DNA of 64,000 nucleotides from DDH964 sp963806685 (GCA_963806685.1 CAWDZB010000021.1:1-64000); one strand, 5' to 3'; positions 48,867-57,533 are shown, numbered from the stretch's first letter. Numbers and translations are program-made. The notes: a model not told the origin generated them from the sequence alone.

Positions 48867-49666
48867 AGAGCCTGCTACTGGCTGCCGGCCACCGTCTGGC
48901 CTGGCGCGAGACCGGCAGCGGCCGGCCTCTGGTCCTGCTCCACGGCTGGTCGATGTCTTCGGCGGTTTTTGCCGAGATGCTGCCGCTGCTTGGCACCGGA
49001 CGCCTGGTCCTTGCCCCCGACCTGCGCGGCCACGGCGTCTCCGGACAGGCCGCCGGCTACGGCCTGGAGGACTTTGCGGCCGATCTCGCGGAATGGCTGC
49101 TGACCTGCGGGCATGCGGAGATCGACCTGCTCGGCTGGTCTCTCGGCGGCCAGGTAGCGATCCGCCTGGCCTTTGCCGGGAAGATCCGGGTGCGGCGGCT
49201 GATTCTGGTCGCAACCACTCCCCGCTTCGTTGCCGCACCGGACTGGCCCCACGGCCTGCCGGAGGGGCAGGTGCGGGTCATGGCCCGTGACCTGCGCCGC
49301 GCCTATCTCAAAGCCCAGGGGGATTTCTTCCGGCTGCAGTTTGCCGGCGAGGCGATCCCGGCTCAGCGGCTGAAGGAGATCATCGGCTTTGCCGTGCGCG
49401 ACGGTGCCCTGCCCGCCCCGGAGGTGGCCCTCGCCGCCCTGGAGACACTGCGTCGCGGCGACCTGCGCAGCGAGCTGCCCCTGCTGGCCGTACCGGTGCT
49501 CGTCCAGCAGGGGGATGGCGACCGGATCACCCTGCCGGGGGCGGCCGCGGCCCTCTCCACCGCCTGCCCCGATAGCCGCCTGTCTTTGCAGCCGGGGCTC
49601 GGCCACGCCCCTTTTCTCAGCACCCCGCAGGCCAGTGCCGCACTCTGGCGGGAGTTCCTGGCATGA
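48863..49666 (+). CDS. bioH: Pimeloyl-ACP methyl ester carboxylesterase-like alpha/beta hydrolase
   Basis: The 267-residue alpha/beta hydrolase has the oxyanion-hole segment VLLHGWSMSS, the nucleophile elbow GWSLGGQVA (Ser about 92), a likely Asp in QQGDGDRITLP and the catalytic His in GLGHAPFLSTP. The last is very like the HAPF motif of BioH. It would remove the methyl group from pimeloyl-ACP methyl ester after chain building. Overlapping starts place it between bioF and bioC. The GTG at 48863 is used because it overlaps the bioF stop in coupled fashion. Confidence 0.9.
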   Translation: MKSLLLAAGHRLAWRETGSGRPLVLLHGWSMSSAVFAEMLPLLGTGRLVLAPDLRGHGVSGQAAGYGLEDFAADLAEWLLTCGHAEIDLLGWSLGGQVAIRLAFAGKIRVRRLILVATTPRFVAAPDWPHGLPEGQVRVMARDLRRAYLKAQGDFFRLQFAGEAIPAQRLKEIIGFAVRDGALPAPEVALAALETLRRGDLRSELPLLAVPVLVQQGDGDRITLPGAAAALSTACPDSRLSLQPGLGHAPFLSTPQASAALWREFLA

Positions 49667-50475
49667 CCCCCTCGGGGCCGGTCGACCGGAACCGGGTGCG
49701 GCGCAATTTTGCCCGCCAGGCAGCGGAATACGAACGCCATGCCGGCCTCCAGCGCCGGGTCGCGCAGCGCCTCGCCGGCCTGATCGGGGGGGTCGACTGG
49801 CCGGTCGGACCGGTGCTCGAGATCGGTTGTGGTACCGGCTTCCTCTCCGGACCGCTGGCCCGGCTCAGTGCCGGCGCCCCGCTGATCCTCTCCGATCTCG
49901 CCCACCCCATGACCTGCTGTGCCGCTGCCGGCCAGCCGCAGGCGGCGGCGGTCGATGCCGATGCCGAGGCATTGCCGTTTGCCGCCGGCAGTTGCGGCCT
50001 GGTCGCCTCGGCCTCGGTCTACCAGTGGCTTAACTCCCTTCCCGTCGCACTGGCCGAAGCCGGACGGGTGCTGCGTCCCGGCGGGATGCTGGCCCTGGCC
50101 CTGTTCGGCGGCCGCACCCTTTTCGAGCTGCGCAGTGCCCACCGCCGGGCGGTGGCCGAAAGCGGCGCTGCCCAACCCTCCCATGTCCTCGACTTTCCCG
50201 GTCTCGACGACCTGCGCCGGGCCCTGCAGGGGAGTGGCCTCTCCGCACTGCAGTTGTTCAGCGAAGAGGAGCGGGAGCTGCATCGGGATGTGGCAGGTCT
50301 GCTGCGCAGCCTGAAGGGGCTTGGTGCCGCCAATGCCGCCAGCGACCGCCCCCCCGGCCTGGCGCGGCGCGGCGTCATGCAGCGCATGCAGCAGATCTAT
50401 CAGGCCGGCTACGGTCGTCCCGGGGAAATCCCTGCGACCTACGAGGTCCTCTTCCTGCTGGCGCGCAAGGAGTGA
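49663..50475 (+). CDS. bioC: Malonyl-ACP O-methyltransferase
   Basis: This 270-residue SAM-dependent methyltransferase has motif I VLEIGCGTGFLSGPLA (about 48-63), the BioC-type N-terminus RNRVRRNFARQAAEYERHA, the motif LVASASVYQWLNSL and a C-terminal region with YQAGYGRPGEIPATYEVLF. It methylates malonyl-ACP so that fatty-acid enzymes can elongate it to pimeloyl-ACP methyl ester, the substrate of BioH. It is the last gene of the visible bio operon. bioA/bioK, bioD and bioB are not in the window. Confidence 0.93.
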   Translation: MTPSGPVDRNRVRRNFARQAAEYERHAGLQRRVAQRLAGLIGGVDWPVGPVLEIGCGTGFLSGPLARLSAGAPLILSDLAHPMTCCAAAGQPQAAAVDADAEALPFAAGSCGLVASASVYQWLNSLPVALAEAGRVLRPGGMLALALFGGRTLFELRSAHRRAVAESGAAQPSHVLDFPGLDDLRRALQGSGLSALQLFSEEERELHRDVAGLLRSLKGLGAANAASDRPPGLARRGVMQRMQQIYQAGYGRPGEIPATYEVLFLLARKE

Positions 50476-50547
50476 GGCTGGGGACGGCTTGCAGGAGGGT
50501 GGCCAGGCGTTATACTGGCCGCAGTCTTTCAGCCAAGGAGGAACGGC

Positions 50548-50745
50548 ATGCCCTTGATCACTATCAAGACGGTCGGCCCGGTCGGCCCCGAGGAGCGGGG
50601 GGAACTCATCGAACGAATCACCCTGGTAATGCAGGAAGTGCTGGGGAAGAATCCGGCTTCCACCCACGTCATCATCGAGGAGGTGGCGGCGGAGAACTGG
50701 GGCCTCGGCGGCAAGTCGGTCGCCAATATCCGGGCAGGGAAATAG
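50548..50745 (+). CDS. 4-oxalocrotonate tautomerase family protein
   Basis: The 65-residue product starts MPLITIKTVGP; after Met removal Pro1 is the catalytic base of this family. Further features are the RITLVMQEVLGKNPASTHVIIEEV core and GLGGKSV. The protein forms hexamers of a beta-alpha-beta unit that tautomerise enols. The physiological substrate is unknown. An AAGGAGG ribosome-binding site lies at 50535-50541. It is convergent with the RlmI-like gene, 15 bp apart. Confidence 0.92.
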   Translation: MPLITIKTVGPVGPEERGELIERITLVMQEVLGKNPASTHVIIEEVAAENWGLGGKSVANIRAGK

Positions 50746-50760
50746 CGCCTGCCGGCTGCT

Positions 50761-51930
50761 TCAGAGCAGCTGCAGGATCACGCACTTAAGGTACTCGGTT
50801 TCCGGGCAGGCGAGCAGGACAGGGTGATCGAGGGCCTGGCCGCGCACCTCGATCAGGCGCGCCTCCCGACCGGCCTGGCGGGCCGCCTGCCGCAGCAGGC
50901 CGAGAAAAGTCTCGCGGTCGAGATGGTGGGAGCAGGAGCAGGTCAGCAGGTGCCCCCCGGGCAGGACTTGTTCCATCGCCCGCCGGTTGACGGTCAGGTA
51001 GCCGCGGATCGCCTCGGGAAGTTTCTTGCGGCTCTTGACGAAGGCGGGAGGATCGAGGATCACTGTATCGTAGCCCTTCCCATCCTGCTGCCGCAGCCGG
51101 TCGAAAACATCCCCCGTTTCGAAACGACAGACCGCCTCGAGGCCATTGCGGCGGGCGTTTTCCGTGGCCAGGGCGACGGCGGCGGCGGAGATGTCGACGC
51201 CGGTGACGCTGACGGCGCCGAAATGGGCCGCGTGCAACGACCAGCCCCCCGCATAGCAGAAGAGGTCGAGGACCCGTCCCCCTTCCACCCGGCCGCGCAG
51301 GGCCTGGTGGTTTTCCTTCTGGTCGAGAAAGGCCCCGGTCTTCTGGCCCCCCGCCAGGTCGGCCCGGAAGGTCAGCTCCCCCTCCCGGAACAGGACCGGT
51401 TCGGGAAGGTGGCCGGCGAGCAGTTCGACCTTCTGCTCCAGCCCCTCCAGTTCGCGAACAGCCACGTCGTTGCGGGCGATGATTGCCTGCGGACGGAACA
51501 GATCGTCGAGGGCCTGCAGGATCGGTTCGCGCCGGCAGTCGATCCCCCAGGTCAGAAACTGTACCGATAGGACCTCCCCGTAGGCGTCGACGACCAGCCC
51601 GGGGAGCCCGTCGGCCTCGCCGTAGATCAGCCGTACCCCGTCGAGGCGGCCGTAGAGGTGACGGCGGTAGGCCGCGGCCTGTTCGATGTGCTGGCGGTAG
51701 AAGTCGGGGTGGTCGATATCCTCGCCACGGCGGCTGAGAATGCGCGCGGCGATCAGGGAGCGGGGGTTGAAATAACCGGTGCCGAGGTAGGCGCCCCGGG
51801 CGCTTTGGATTTCGACGGCGGTGCCGGGGGGGAGGTCGGCAGGGAGGTTCTCAATTTCGTTGCTGAACACCCAGGGATGGCCGTCGCGGACACGCCGCTC
51901 CCGGCCGGGGCGAAGGAGAAGCTGGTTCAA
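50761..51930 (-). CDS. RlmI-like 23S rRNA (cytosine-5-)-methyltransferase
   Basis: The 389-residue product has an N-terminal PUA-type domain (RDGHPWVFSNEIENLP, PRSLIAARILSR) and a SAM domain with RVLDLFCYAGGWSLHAAHFG, VTGVDISAAAVALA and DTVILDPPAFVKSRKKL. Near the end, LLTCSCSHHLDRETFL holds the cysteine expected for m5C chemistry. The length matches RlmI (about 396). The start is TTG 51930, which overlaps the stop of the ArsR-type gene (TTGA). The long in-frame extension upstream is only read-through of that gene in another frame. The exact rRNA site is inferred from the family. Confidence 0.88.
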   Translation of the reverse strand: MNQLLLRPGRERRVRDGHPWVFSNEIENLPADLPPGTAVEIQSARGAYLGTGYFNPRSLIAARILSRRGEDIDHPDFYRQHIEQAAAYRRHLYGRLDGVRLIYGEADGLPGLVVDAYGEVLSVQFLTWGIDCRREPILQALDDLFRPQAIIARNDVAVRELEGLEQKVELLAGHLPEPVLFREGELTFRADLAGGQKTGAFLDQKENHQALRGRVEGGRVLDLFCYAGGWSLHAAHFGAVSVTGVDISAAAVALATENARRNGLEAVCRFETGDVFDRLRQQDGKGYDTVILDPPAFVKSRKKLPEAIRGYLTVNRRAMEQVLPGGHLLTCSCSHHLDRETFLGLLRQAARQAGREARLIEVRGQALDHPVLLACPETEYLKCVILQLL

Positions 51931-52229
51931 CTGCAGCTGCCGGGTTCGAAGAGGGCGGCGATCACCTGGCGCGCCTGGTTGGAGACGACGTAGTAGAAGA
52001 CCTCCACGCCGTCGCGGCGGCCGTCGATGATCCCCTTGTTCTTGAGCAGGGCCAGGTGCTGGGAGACGGTCGCCTGCGGCAGACCCAGACACTCCCAGAT
52101 CTTCTTCACGTTGCAGGACTGGGACATCAGGCCGGCGACGATCTTCAGGCGCACCGGGTGGCCGAGCACCTTGAGAATTTCAGCTTCCCGGTCGCAATTC
52201 AGGTCTTTGTCGAACTCCACCTTGTCCAT
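51927..52229 (-). CDS. ArsR/SmtB-family winged-helix regulator
   Basis: The 100-residue regulator has a LKVLGHPVRLKIVAGLM helix, the recognition region LPQATVSQHLALLKNKGII and the wing GRRDGVEVFYYVV, all typical of ArsR-type repressors. Cysteines in SQSCNVKKIWECLGL (about residues 44 and 51) could sense metals or redox state. ATG 52229 is preferred over an upstream in-frame ATG because homologues start near here. Its stop overlaps the start of the RlmI-like gene, so regulator and methyltransferase are translationally coupled. Confidence 0.88.
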   Translation of the reverse strand: MDKVEFDKDLNCDREAEILKVLGHPVRLKIVAGLMSQSCNVKKIWECLGLPQATVSQHLALLKNKGIIDGRRDGVEVFYYVVSNQARQVIAALFEPGSCS

Positions 52230-52260
52230 CGGCGTCCTCGTGGTTGGCTTAGGGGAATGA

Positions 52261-52305
52261 TAATCCGAATATGCGAATTTTAATGGCGCCATAGAACCCT
52301 GTCAA
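52261..52305 (-). promoter_or_regulatory. Promoter and putative operator of the ArsR-type gene
   Basis: On the minus strand, TTGACA (52305-52300) and TAAAAT (52282-52277) are exactly 17 bases apart. The adjoining partly symmetric ATTCGCATATTCGGAT (52278-52263) covers the transcription start and resembles the AT-rich sites bound by ArsR-type repressors. Confidence 0.7.
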
Positions 52306-52555
52306 CAAGATTCCCCGGGGGCTGGGTAAATTATCGGGGTCGACACGGCCCCCCGTCCGGCAGTAAACTGTCGACGCTGCAAAGCCCCAACGTGCAGCCG
52401 CAGTCCTGCCGGAACCGAGAAACCCTGCTCTTCTTCCGTCCAGTTCTGCCGCCGTTGCTCCGGGGCCAGGTTCTTGACCGTCGCCGCCGCGGCGGTCTGC
52501 CGCTGAGCGGGTGCCTGCTATTCATGATCCCACGTTTTATCCGAAAGGAATTGAC

Positions 52556-53371
52556 TTGCTGCGTCTGCTGCTCATTCTGTTGATGCTGGTCGGGGGGGTG
52601 ACGACTACCGGAGCCCAGGAGTTGACCGCCGACCTTCCGGTTCTCGAGTCCCGCCAGCCCTCCTTCGAAGAATTGGTCGGCCGGGATTTTCTTTACGACA
52701 TCTCCTTCCTCTGGTTCGATCACCTGGCCAAGGGGCATTTTACCCTGGAACGAGGGGAGCGCCCCGGCACCTACCGCGCGGTTCTCGAGGCCAGGACCCT
52801 GGGGCTGGCCGCCTGGCTGACTCAGGACCGGGTGCAGAAGTATGTGTCGCTGATGGAACGCGGAGCGGACGGCCGCATGCGTTCACTGCAATACGAGTCG
52901 TGGATCATCCGTCGCAAGAAGGGGAAGGTAATCAATCGCACCAAGCGATTCACCTTCGACTACGGCAAGCGGGAGGTACGCATCGAGAAGCTGGCCGACG
53001 GCAAGCCCGTGTGGCAGCAGGTCCTGCCCATGGTCGGCGACCGCTCGCCCAACGATATCCTGACCGCCTATTTCAACTTCCGCGACGGCTATTTCGGCCC
53101 CATCGAGCCCGGGAAGCATTACGTGGTTCCGACCTTCAACCGCCAAGGGGCCGGCGATATCGAGATCGACCTGTTGACCAAGGCAGAGCGGCAGGAGCTC
53201 CATCTCTTTCCCGCCGGGGGGATGGTCGCCCGGCTCAAGGTCGACCCGGACATCTTCGATTCGGAGGACGGCGGCATTTACGTCTGGCTGGATGCCCAGA
53301 TGCGTCCGGCGCAGGGGATCGTCCAGAACGTCATCGGGCTTGGCGACGTCCGTGGCACCCTCCGCCCCTAA
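52556..53371 (+). CDS. Exported DUF3108 domain protein
   Basis: The 271-residue product has a signal peptide (LLILLMLVGGVTTTGAQ) and a DUF3108 beta-rich domain with GRDFLYDISFLWFDHLAKG, LEARTLGLAAWLT, RSPNDILTAYFNFR and a C-terminal DGGIYVWLDAQMRPAQGIV. The family is found in the envelope of Gram-negative bacteria with no settled activity. TTG 52556 behind AAAGGA is the likely start. An in-frame GTG at 52511 would put the signal peptide 15 residues in. Confidence 0.8.
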   Translation: MLRLLLILLMLVGGVTTTGAQELTADLPVLESRQPSFEELVGRDFLYDISFLWFDHLAKGHFTLERGERPGTYRAVLEARTLGLAAWLTQDRVQKYVSLMERGADGRMRSLQYESWIIRRKKGKVINRTKRFTFDYGKREVRIEKLADGKPVWQQVLPMVGDRSPNDILTAYFNFRDGYFGPIEPGKHYVVPTFNRQGAGDIEIDLLTKAERQELHLFPAGGMVARLKVDPDIFDSEDGGIYVWLDAQMRPAQGIVQNVIGLGDVRGTLRP

Positions 53372-53410
53372 TTCCGTGATCCCCTGGTCCCATTGTCTGA
53401 AGGAACTCCC

Positions 53411-55060
53411 ATGGAACAAACCCGCACCTTCGTCGTCGGCCACCGCAACCCGGACACCGACTCGATTTGCAGCGCCCTGGCCTATGCTCGCCTGCGCCAG
53501 CTCCAGGGGCTGGAAAACGTTTTTCCGGCCCGCGCCGGCAACGTCAATCGGCAGACCGAGTTCGTCCTCGAGGAACTCGGCGTTCCCCAGCCCCAGCTGC
53601 TGATCGACGTCCATCCGCGGGTGCGCGACGTGGTCGGCCTGGAGGTGGTGACCATCGATGGCGATGCACCCCTCTCCCGGGCCCTGGAGCTTTTTCACCT
53701 GCACAACGTCAGGCTCCTGCCGGTGGTCGATGATGAACGCCGGCCCCGCGGCCTGTTGGTCCTCAAACGCGTTGCCGAACGCTTCCTGGTCCCACGCGAG
53801 GAGGCGGCCATCCGCCGCGTCCAGGCCTCCCCGGCCTCCCTGCGGCGCTGCCTGGAAGCAACCACCCTGACCGAATTCGATCCCGAATCGGTCGAGGAAC
53901 TGTCCCTCTACGTTGGCGCTATGGCCTCGGCGACCTTCGACGCCAAGTTCTCCCTTCTCGATGCCCGCCGCCTGATCCTGATTACCGGTGACCGGGAGAA
54001 TATCCAGCGCAAGGGAATCGAGACCGGGGTACGGGTACTGATCGTAACCGGCAGTCTCCCGGTCTCCGAAACCCTGCTGGAGGCGGCCCGGCGGCAGGGG
54101 GTGACGGTTCTTTCCACCCCCTTCGATACCGCCACCAGTTCCTGGCTGACCCGGCTTTCGACCCCGGTTTCCCAGCTGATCGAGGAGAGCTTCATCAGCG
54201 TTGGCCTCAACGACCGGCTGGACGAGCTGCGCCTCAAGCTGACCCACGGCAATGATCCCGGCGCGCTGGTCCTCGATGAGGGAGGGCGAGTGGCGGCCGT
54301 GGCGACCAAGAGCAACCTGCTGAAGAACTCCCCCCTGCAGCTGATCCTGGTCGATCACAACGAACTCACCCAGGCCGTTTCCGGCGCCGACAAGGTCGAG
54401 ATCAGCGAGGTGGTCGACCATCACCGGCTGGGGAACTTCCACACCGAGGCGCCGATCCGCTTCATCAACCAGCCGCTGGGCAGCACCTGCTCGGTGGTCG
54501 CCACCCTCTTCCGCCAAGCCGGGTTGGAGCCGGAACCACAGATCGCCGGCCTGCTGCTGGCCGGGCTCCTCTCCGACACGGTGATCCTCAAGTCACCGAC
54601 CACCACCGCCATCGACCGCGAACTGGCTGCCTGGCTCGGCACTCTTGCCGGCCGCGATCCCCAGGAGTTCGGCCGGAAGATCTTTGCCGCTGGGAGCACT
54701 CTGGCGGCCTACCCGGACATCCGCCAGCTGCTGCTGGCCGATTTCAAGGAATACGCCGCCGGCGACAAGAGTTTCGGCGTCAGCCAGGTGGAGGTGGTCA
54801 GCTTTCATGAATTCCAGGGGATGAAGGCGGAAATCGCCGCGGAACTGGGCAGGCTGCGTGAGGAGCGCCAGCTCGACTTCACCGGCCTGCTGGTCACCGA
54901 CATCGTGCGCGAAACCAGCCTGCTGCTGGCGGTCGGCGGCCGGGAACTCCCCTACCTGATCGGCTATACCCAGGTGGAGCCGAATCTCTTCGATCTGCCC
55001 GGCGTGCTCTCGAGGAAAAAACAGCTGGTTCCCCACCTGCTGAAGATTTTTAAAGCTTAG
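53411..55060 (+). CDS. Family II Mn-dependent inorganic pyrophosphatase with CBS and DRTGG domains
   Basis: The 549-residue product starts with the DHH-type metal site VVGHRNPDTDS (His11, Asp15, Asp17). A regulatory insert of a CBS domain (about 70-125), a DRTGG domain (about 140-245) and a second CBS (about 250-310) follows, and then the second metal motifs LVDHNEL and EVVDHHRLG. The C-terminal DHHA2 domain binds pyrophosphate. In the family, CBS domains bind adenine nucleotides to tune activity. It hydrolyses PPi to drive biosynthesis. The stop overlaps the 3' end of the convergent YyaL-type gene by 4 bp. Confidence 0.93.
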   Translation: MEQTRTFVVGHRNPDTDSICSALAYARLRQLQGLENVFPARAGNVNRQTEFVLEELGVPQPQLLIDVHPRVRDVVGLEVVTIDGDAPLSRALELFHLHNVRLLPVVDDERRPRGLLVLKRVAERFLVPREEAAIRRVQASPASLRRCLEATTLTEFDPESVEELSLYVGAMASATFDAKFSLLDARRLILITGDRENIQRKGIETGVRVLIVTGSLPVSETLLEAARRQGVTVLSTPFDTATSSWLTRLSTPVSQLIEESFISVGLNDRLDELRLKLTHGNDPGALVLDEGGRVAAVATKSNLLKNSPLQLILVDHNELTQAVSGADKVEISEVVDHHRLGNFHTEAPIRFINQPLGSTCSVVATLFRQAGLEPEPQIAGLLLAGLLSDTVILKSPTTTAIDRELAAWLGTLAGRDPQEFGRKIFAAGSTLAAYPDIRQLLLADFKEYAAGDKSFGVSQVEVVSFHEFQGMKAEIAAELGRLREERQLDFTGLLVTDIVRETSLLLAVGGRELPYLIGYTQVEPNLFDLPGVLSRKKQLVPHLLKIFKA

Positions 55061-57153
55061 CGCCCCGTCAGCAGGCCAAGCAGGGCCTCGGCATCGTGTG
55101 CCGGGGGAAGGCATGTATGATCGCGGCAGAGCTGGGCGGTCGGCCCTTTTCCGGCCGAAATTTCCCCGGCCGCGCCCCGCTTGACCAGCAGGTCGGGGAA
55201 AAATCCGCGTCGGACCCCTTCCAGCAGCTGGCTGGGGTCGGCGCCGTCGGCACCCGGCCAGAGGGTCAGCTCCGCCGCCGGTCCGAGGGCGAAGTCGAGG
55301 GCGCAGAGCGCCTGGGCATAGGCGGCGGGGTAACGGTCGATCTCCGGCAGGGCGCCGGCGAGGAGCTGGCGTCCTCGCTCCTCCAGCGCGGCGTCGCCGC
55401 TCAGCCGTCCCAGGCGCAGCAGGTTGCCGATGGCCACCGAGGTCCCTGAGGGAACCGCTCCGTCCTGCAACGATCGTCCGCGCCCGAGCACCTCCTCCGC
55501 ATCGCTGCCGCTGTCGTACAGCCCTCCCTGGCCGTCGCCGAAGAGGCGTTCCATCTCCCCCGTCAACCTAAGTGCCAGGTCGAGGTCGGCAGTCGCCAGC
55601 CGGGCCTGATGGAGTTCCAGCAGGCCCCAGACGAAGAAGGCATAGTCTTCCAGAAAGCCGGGAATGGCAGCTTCCCCGCGGCTCCAGCGGCGCAGCAGGC
55701 GCCCTTCTCGGCCGTGAAGCTTTTCCCCGACAAAGGCCGCGGCGTCGGCCGCCGCCGCCAGCAGTTCCGGCCGCCCCAAGGCGGCGCCGGCCCTGGCCAG
55801 GGCGGCGATGGCCAGGCCGTTCCAGGCGGTGAGGATCTTCTCGTCCCGGTGGGGACGAGGCCGCCGGGAACGGGCGGCCAGGAGTTGCTCGCCGGCCTGC
55901 CGCAACCTTTCGGCCAAGACCGCGCCCTCGATGCCCAGCTCGTCGGTCAGGGTGGCCGGGTCCCGGGGCAGGTGGGGGATGCTGCGCCCCTCGAAATTGC
56001 CGGCGACGGAGATGCCGAAACAGCGGCACCAGAGTTCCGCCAGTTCGGGCTCCAGCACTTCCCCGACCTGTTCGGGGGTCCAGAGATAAAAGGTTCCCTC
56101 CGCCCCCTCCGAGTCGGCATCCTCGCCGCAGAAAAAGCCCCCCTCCGCATGGCGCAGGTCCCGCCGTAGATACTCCGCCGTCTCCCCGGCCATGCGGGCG
56201 AAGAAGGGATCCTTGCTGACTTGCCAGGCCTCGGTGGCGGCCAAGATCAGCAGGGCCTGGTCGTAGAGCATCTTCTCGAAGTGGGGAACCAGCCAGCGGG
56301 AATCGACCGAATAGCGGTGGAGGCCGAAGCCGAGCTGGTCGTAGACGCCGCCGCGGCGCAGCGCCTGCAACGACCTGAGGGCCATCGTCGTGGCCTCCGG
56401 ACCACCGAGGCGCTGTCCCAGGCGCAGCAGAAGCGAAAGGTTGTGGGGGGCGGGAAACTTCGGTGCGCCGCCAAACCCGCCGTGGACGGAATCGAAATCC
56501 CGGCGATACAGTTCCAGGGCGGTGCGCAGCGGCCGGTCGGAAAGCGTTCCCGGTTCGGCGCTGCGGTTTTGGCGTTGCCGCAGGGAAGCCGCCAGCTGGC
56601 GGCCGGTTTCTTCGACGCGCGAGCGCTGGCCTTGCCAGAGTTCGGCGATCTTTTCCAGCAGGGAGATCAGCCCAAAAATTCCCTGGCGGGAGCGGGGAGG
56701 GAAGTAGGTCCCGGCGAAAAAGGGCTGGCGCTGCGGGGTCAACACCACGGTCAGCGGCCAGCCGCCGCTGCCGGTCATCATCTGGCAGGCTGCCATGAAG
56801 GTGGCGTCAATATCGGGGCGTTCCTCCCGGTCGACCTTGACGGCAACGAAGTGGTGGTTGAGGAGGTCGGCCACTTCTTGGTCGGCGAAGGATTCGTGGG
56901 CCATGACATGGCACCAGTGGCAGGTGGAATAGCCGATGGAGAGGAAGATCGGCTTGTCCTCCTGTCGTGCACGGCTAAAGGCTTCCTCCCCCCAGGGGTA
57001 CCAGTCGACCGGATTTTCGGCGTGCTGCAGCAGGTAGGGACTTTTTTCGAAGACCAGACGGTTGTACCTCTCCCCGCCGTCCTGCGGCAGGTCGCCGGTA
57101 TCGAAGTCGGCAGGGTGCGGTGGGGACGGGGTGTTGGAAGTTGGTTCGCCCAT
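55057..57153 (-). CDS. YyaL/DUF255 thioredoxin-domain protein (SSP411 family)
   Basis: The 698-residue product has an N-terminal thioredoxin-like domain with NRLVFEKSPYLLQHA, NPVDWYPWG and the CHWC motif in GYSTCHWCHVMAHESF. A large alpha/alpha-barrel like glycoside-hydrolase or N-acylglucosamine epimerase folds follows, with KFPAPHNLSLLLRLG, GVYDQLGFGLHRYSVD, WLVPHFEKMLYDQALL and ILTAWNGLAIAALARA. The exact activity is unknown. ATG 57153 is chosen because the family starts here. The open frame extending upstream crosses the small-RNA region and is not protein-like. Confidence 0.9.
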   Translation of the reverse strand: MGEPTSNTPSPPHPADFDTGDLPQDGGERYNRLVFEKSPYLLQHAENPVDWYPWGEEAFSRARQEDKPIFLSIGYSTCHWCHVMAHESFADQEVADLLNHHFVAVKVDREERPDIDATFMAACQMMTGSGGWPLTVVLTPQRQPFFAGTYFPPRSRQGIFGLISLLEKIAELWQGQRSRVEETGRQLAASLRQRQNRSAEPGTLSDRPLRTALELYRRDFDSVHGGFGGAPKFPAPHNLSLLLRLGQRLGGPEATTMALRSLQALRRGGVYDQLGFGLHRYSVDSRWLVPHFEKMLYDQALLILAATEAWQVSKDPFFARMAGETAEYLRRDLRHAEGGFFCGEDADSEGAEGTFYLWTPEQVGEVLEPELAELWCRCFGISVAGNFEGRSIPHLPRDPATLTDELGIEGAVLAERLRQAGEQLLAARSRRPRPHRDEKILTAWNGLAIAALARAGAALGRPELLAAAADAAAFVGEKLHGREGRLLRRWSRGEAAIPGFLEDYAFFVWGLLELHQARLATADLDLALRLTGEMERLFGDGQGGLYDSGSDAEEVLGRGRSLQDGAVPSGTSVAIGNLLRLGRLSGDAALEERGRQLLAGALPEIDRYPAAYAQALCALDFALGPAAELTLWPGADGADPSQLLEGVRRGFFPDLLVKRGAAGEISAGKGPTAQLCRDHTCLPPAHDAEALLGLLTGR

Positions 57154-57251
57154 GGCATCGGTTCCTTGCGGTAGGAATTTCAGTTTAGCACGAACGACGG
57201 ACCGTTGCCGGTGGAGCGGAGAGGAAGGGGCGCGAGCTGCGGCGCGGGCAT

Positions 57252-57323
57252 AAAAAAAGCCCCGTGAAGGAGGGGGTATCACGGGGCAAACCCCCCCGGC
57301 GGTTGGGGTGCCGGGGGAAACAT
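57252..57323 (-). ncRNA. Candidate small RNA B (C-rich-loop family, tandem copy)
   Basis: On the minus strand TTGCAA (57358-57353) and TAGACT (57335-57330) are 17 bases apart, giving a start near 57323. The predicted RNA of about 72 bases folds into a first hairpin (GCCGGGGG/CCCCCGGC copies at 57310-57317 and 57293-57300). A terminator hairpin follows (TCACGGGGC/GCCCCGTGA at 57279-57287 and 57259-57267) and ends in seven U residues at 57258-57252. The terminator loop is UACCCCCUCCU, complementary to Shine-Dalgarno sequences. No coding sequence fits it. Confidence 0.65.
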
Positions 57324-57387
57324 GGCGTGAGTCTACTGGATGCGGGACAATCTTGCAACAGGGATTATCGGCCCTGGAGGCAGGCGT

Positions 57388-57459
57388 AAAAAGGCCCCGT
57401 ACACGGAGGGGGGGTGTGTACGGGGCCCAACCTTTGGTCTGGAAACCAGGCCAAAGCTC
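57388..57459 (-). ncRNA. Candidate small RNA A (C-rich-loop family, tandem copy)
   Basis: On the minus strand a strong promoter, TTGCAA (57495-57490) with TATTAT (57472-57467) at 17-base spacing, gives a start near 57459. The predicted RNA of about 72 bases has hairpin 1 (CTTTGG/CCAAAG with inner CCTGG pairing, 57432-57456). A terminator hairpin follows (12-bp stem, arms 57416-57427 and 57393-57404) and ends in U residues at 57392-57388. The 11-base terminator loop is ACCCCCCCUCC. Size, spacing and loop match candidate B next to it. Confidence 0.72.
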
Positions 57460-57533
57460 GATCTGAATAATAGAAACCTCTCTCATGAATTGCAAGGGAA
57501 AAATAGAACGATCTGATTTTTTTCTCACCGTGG

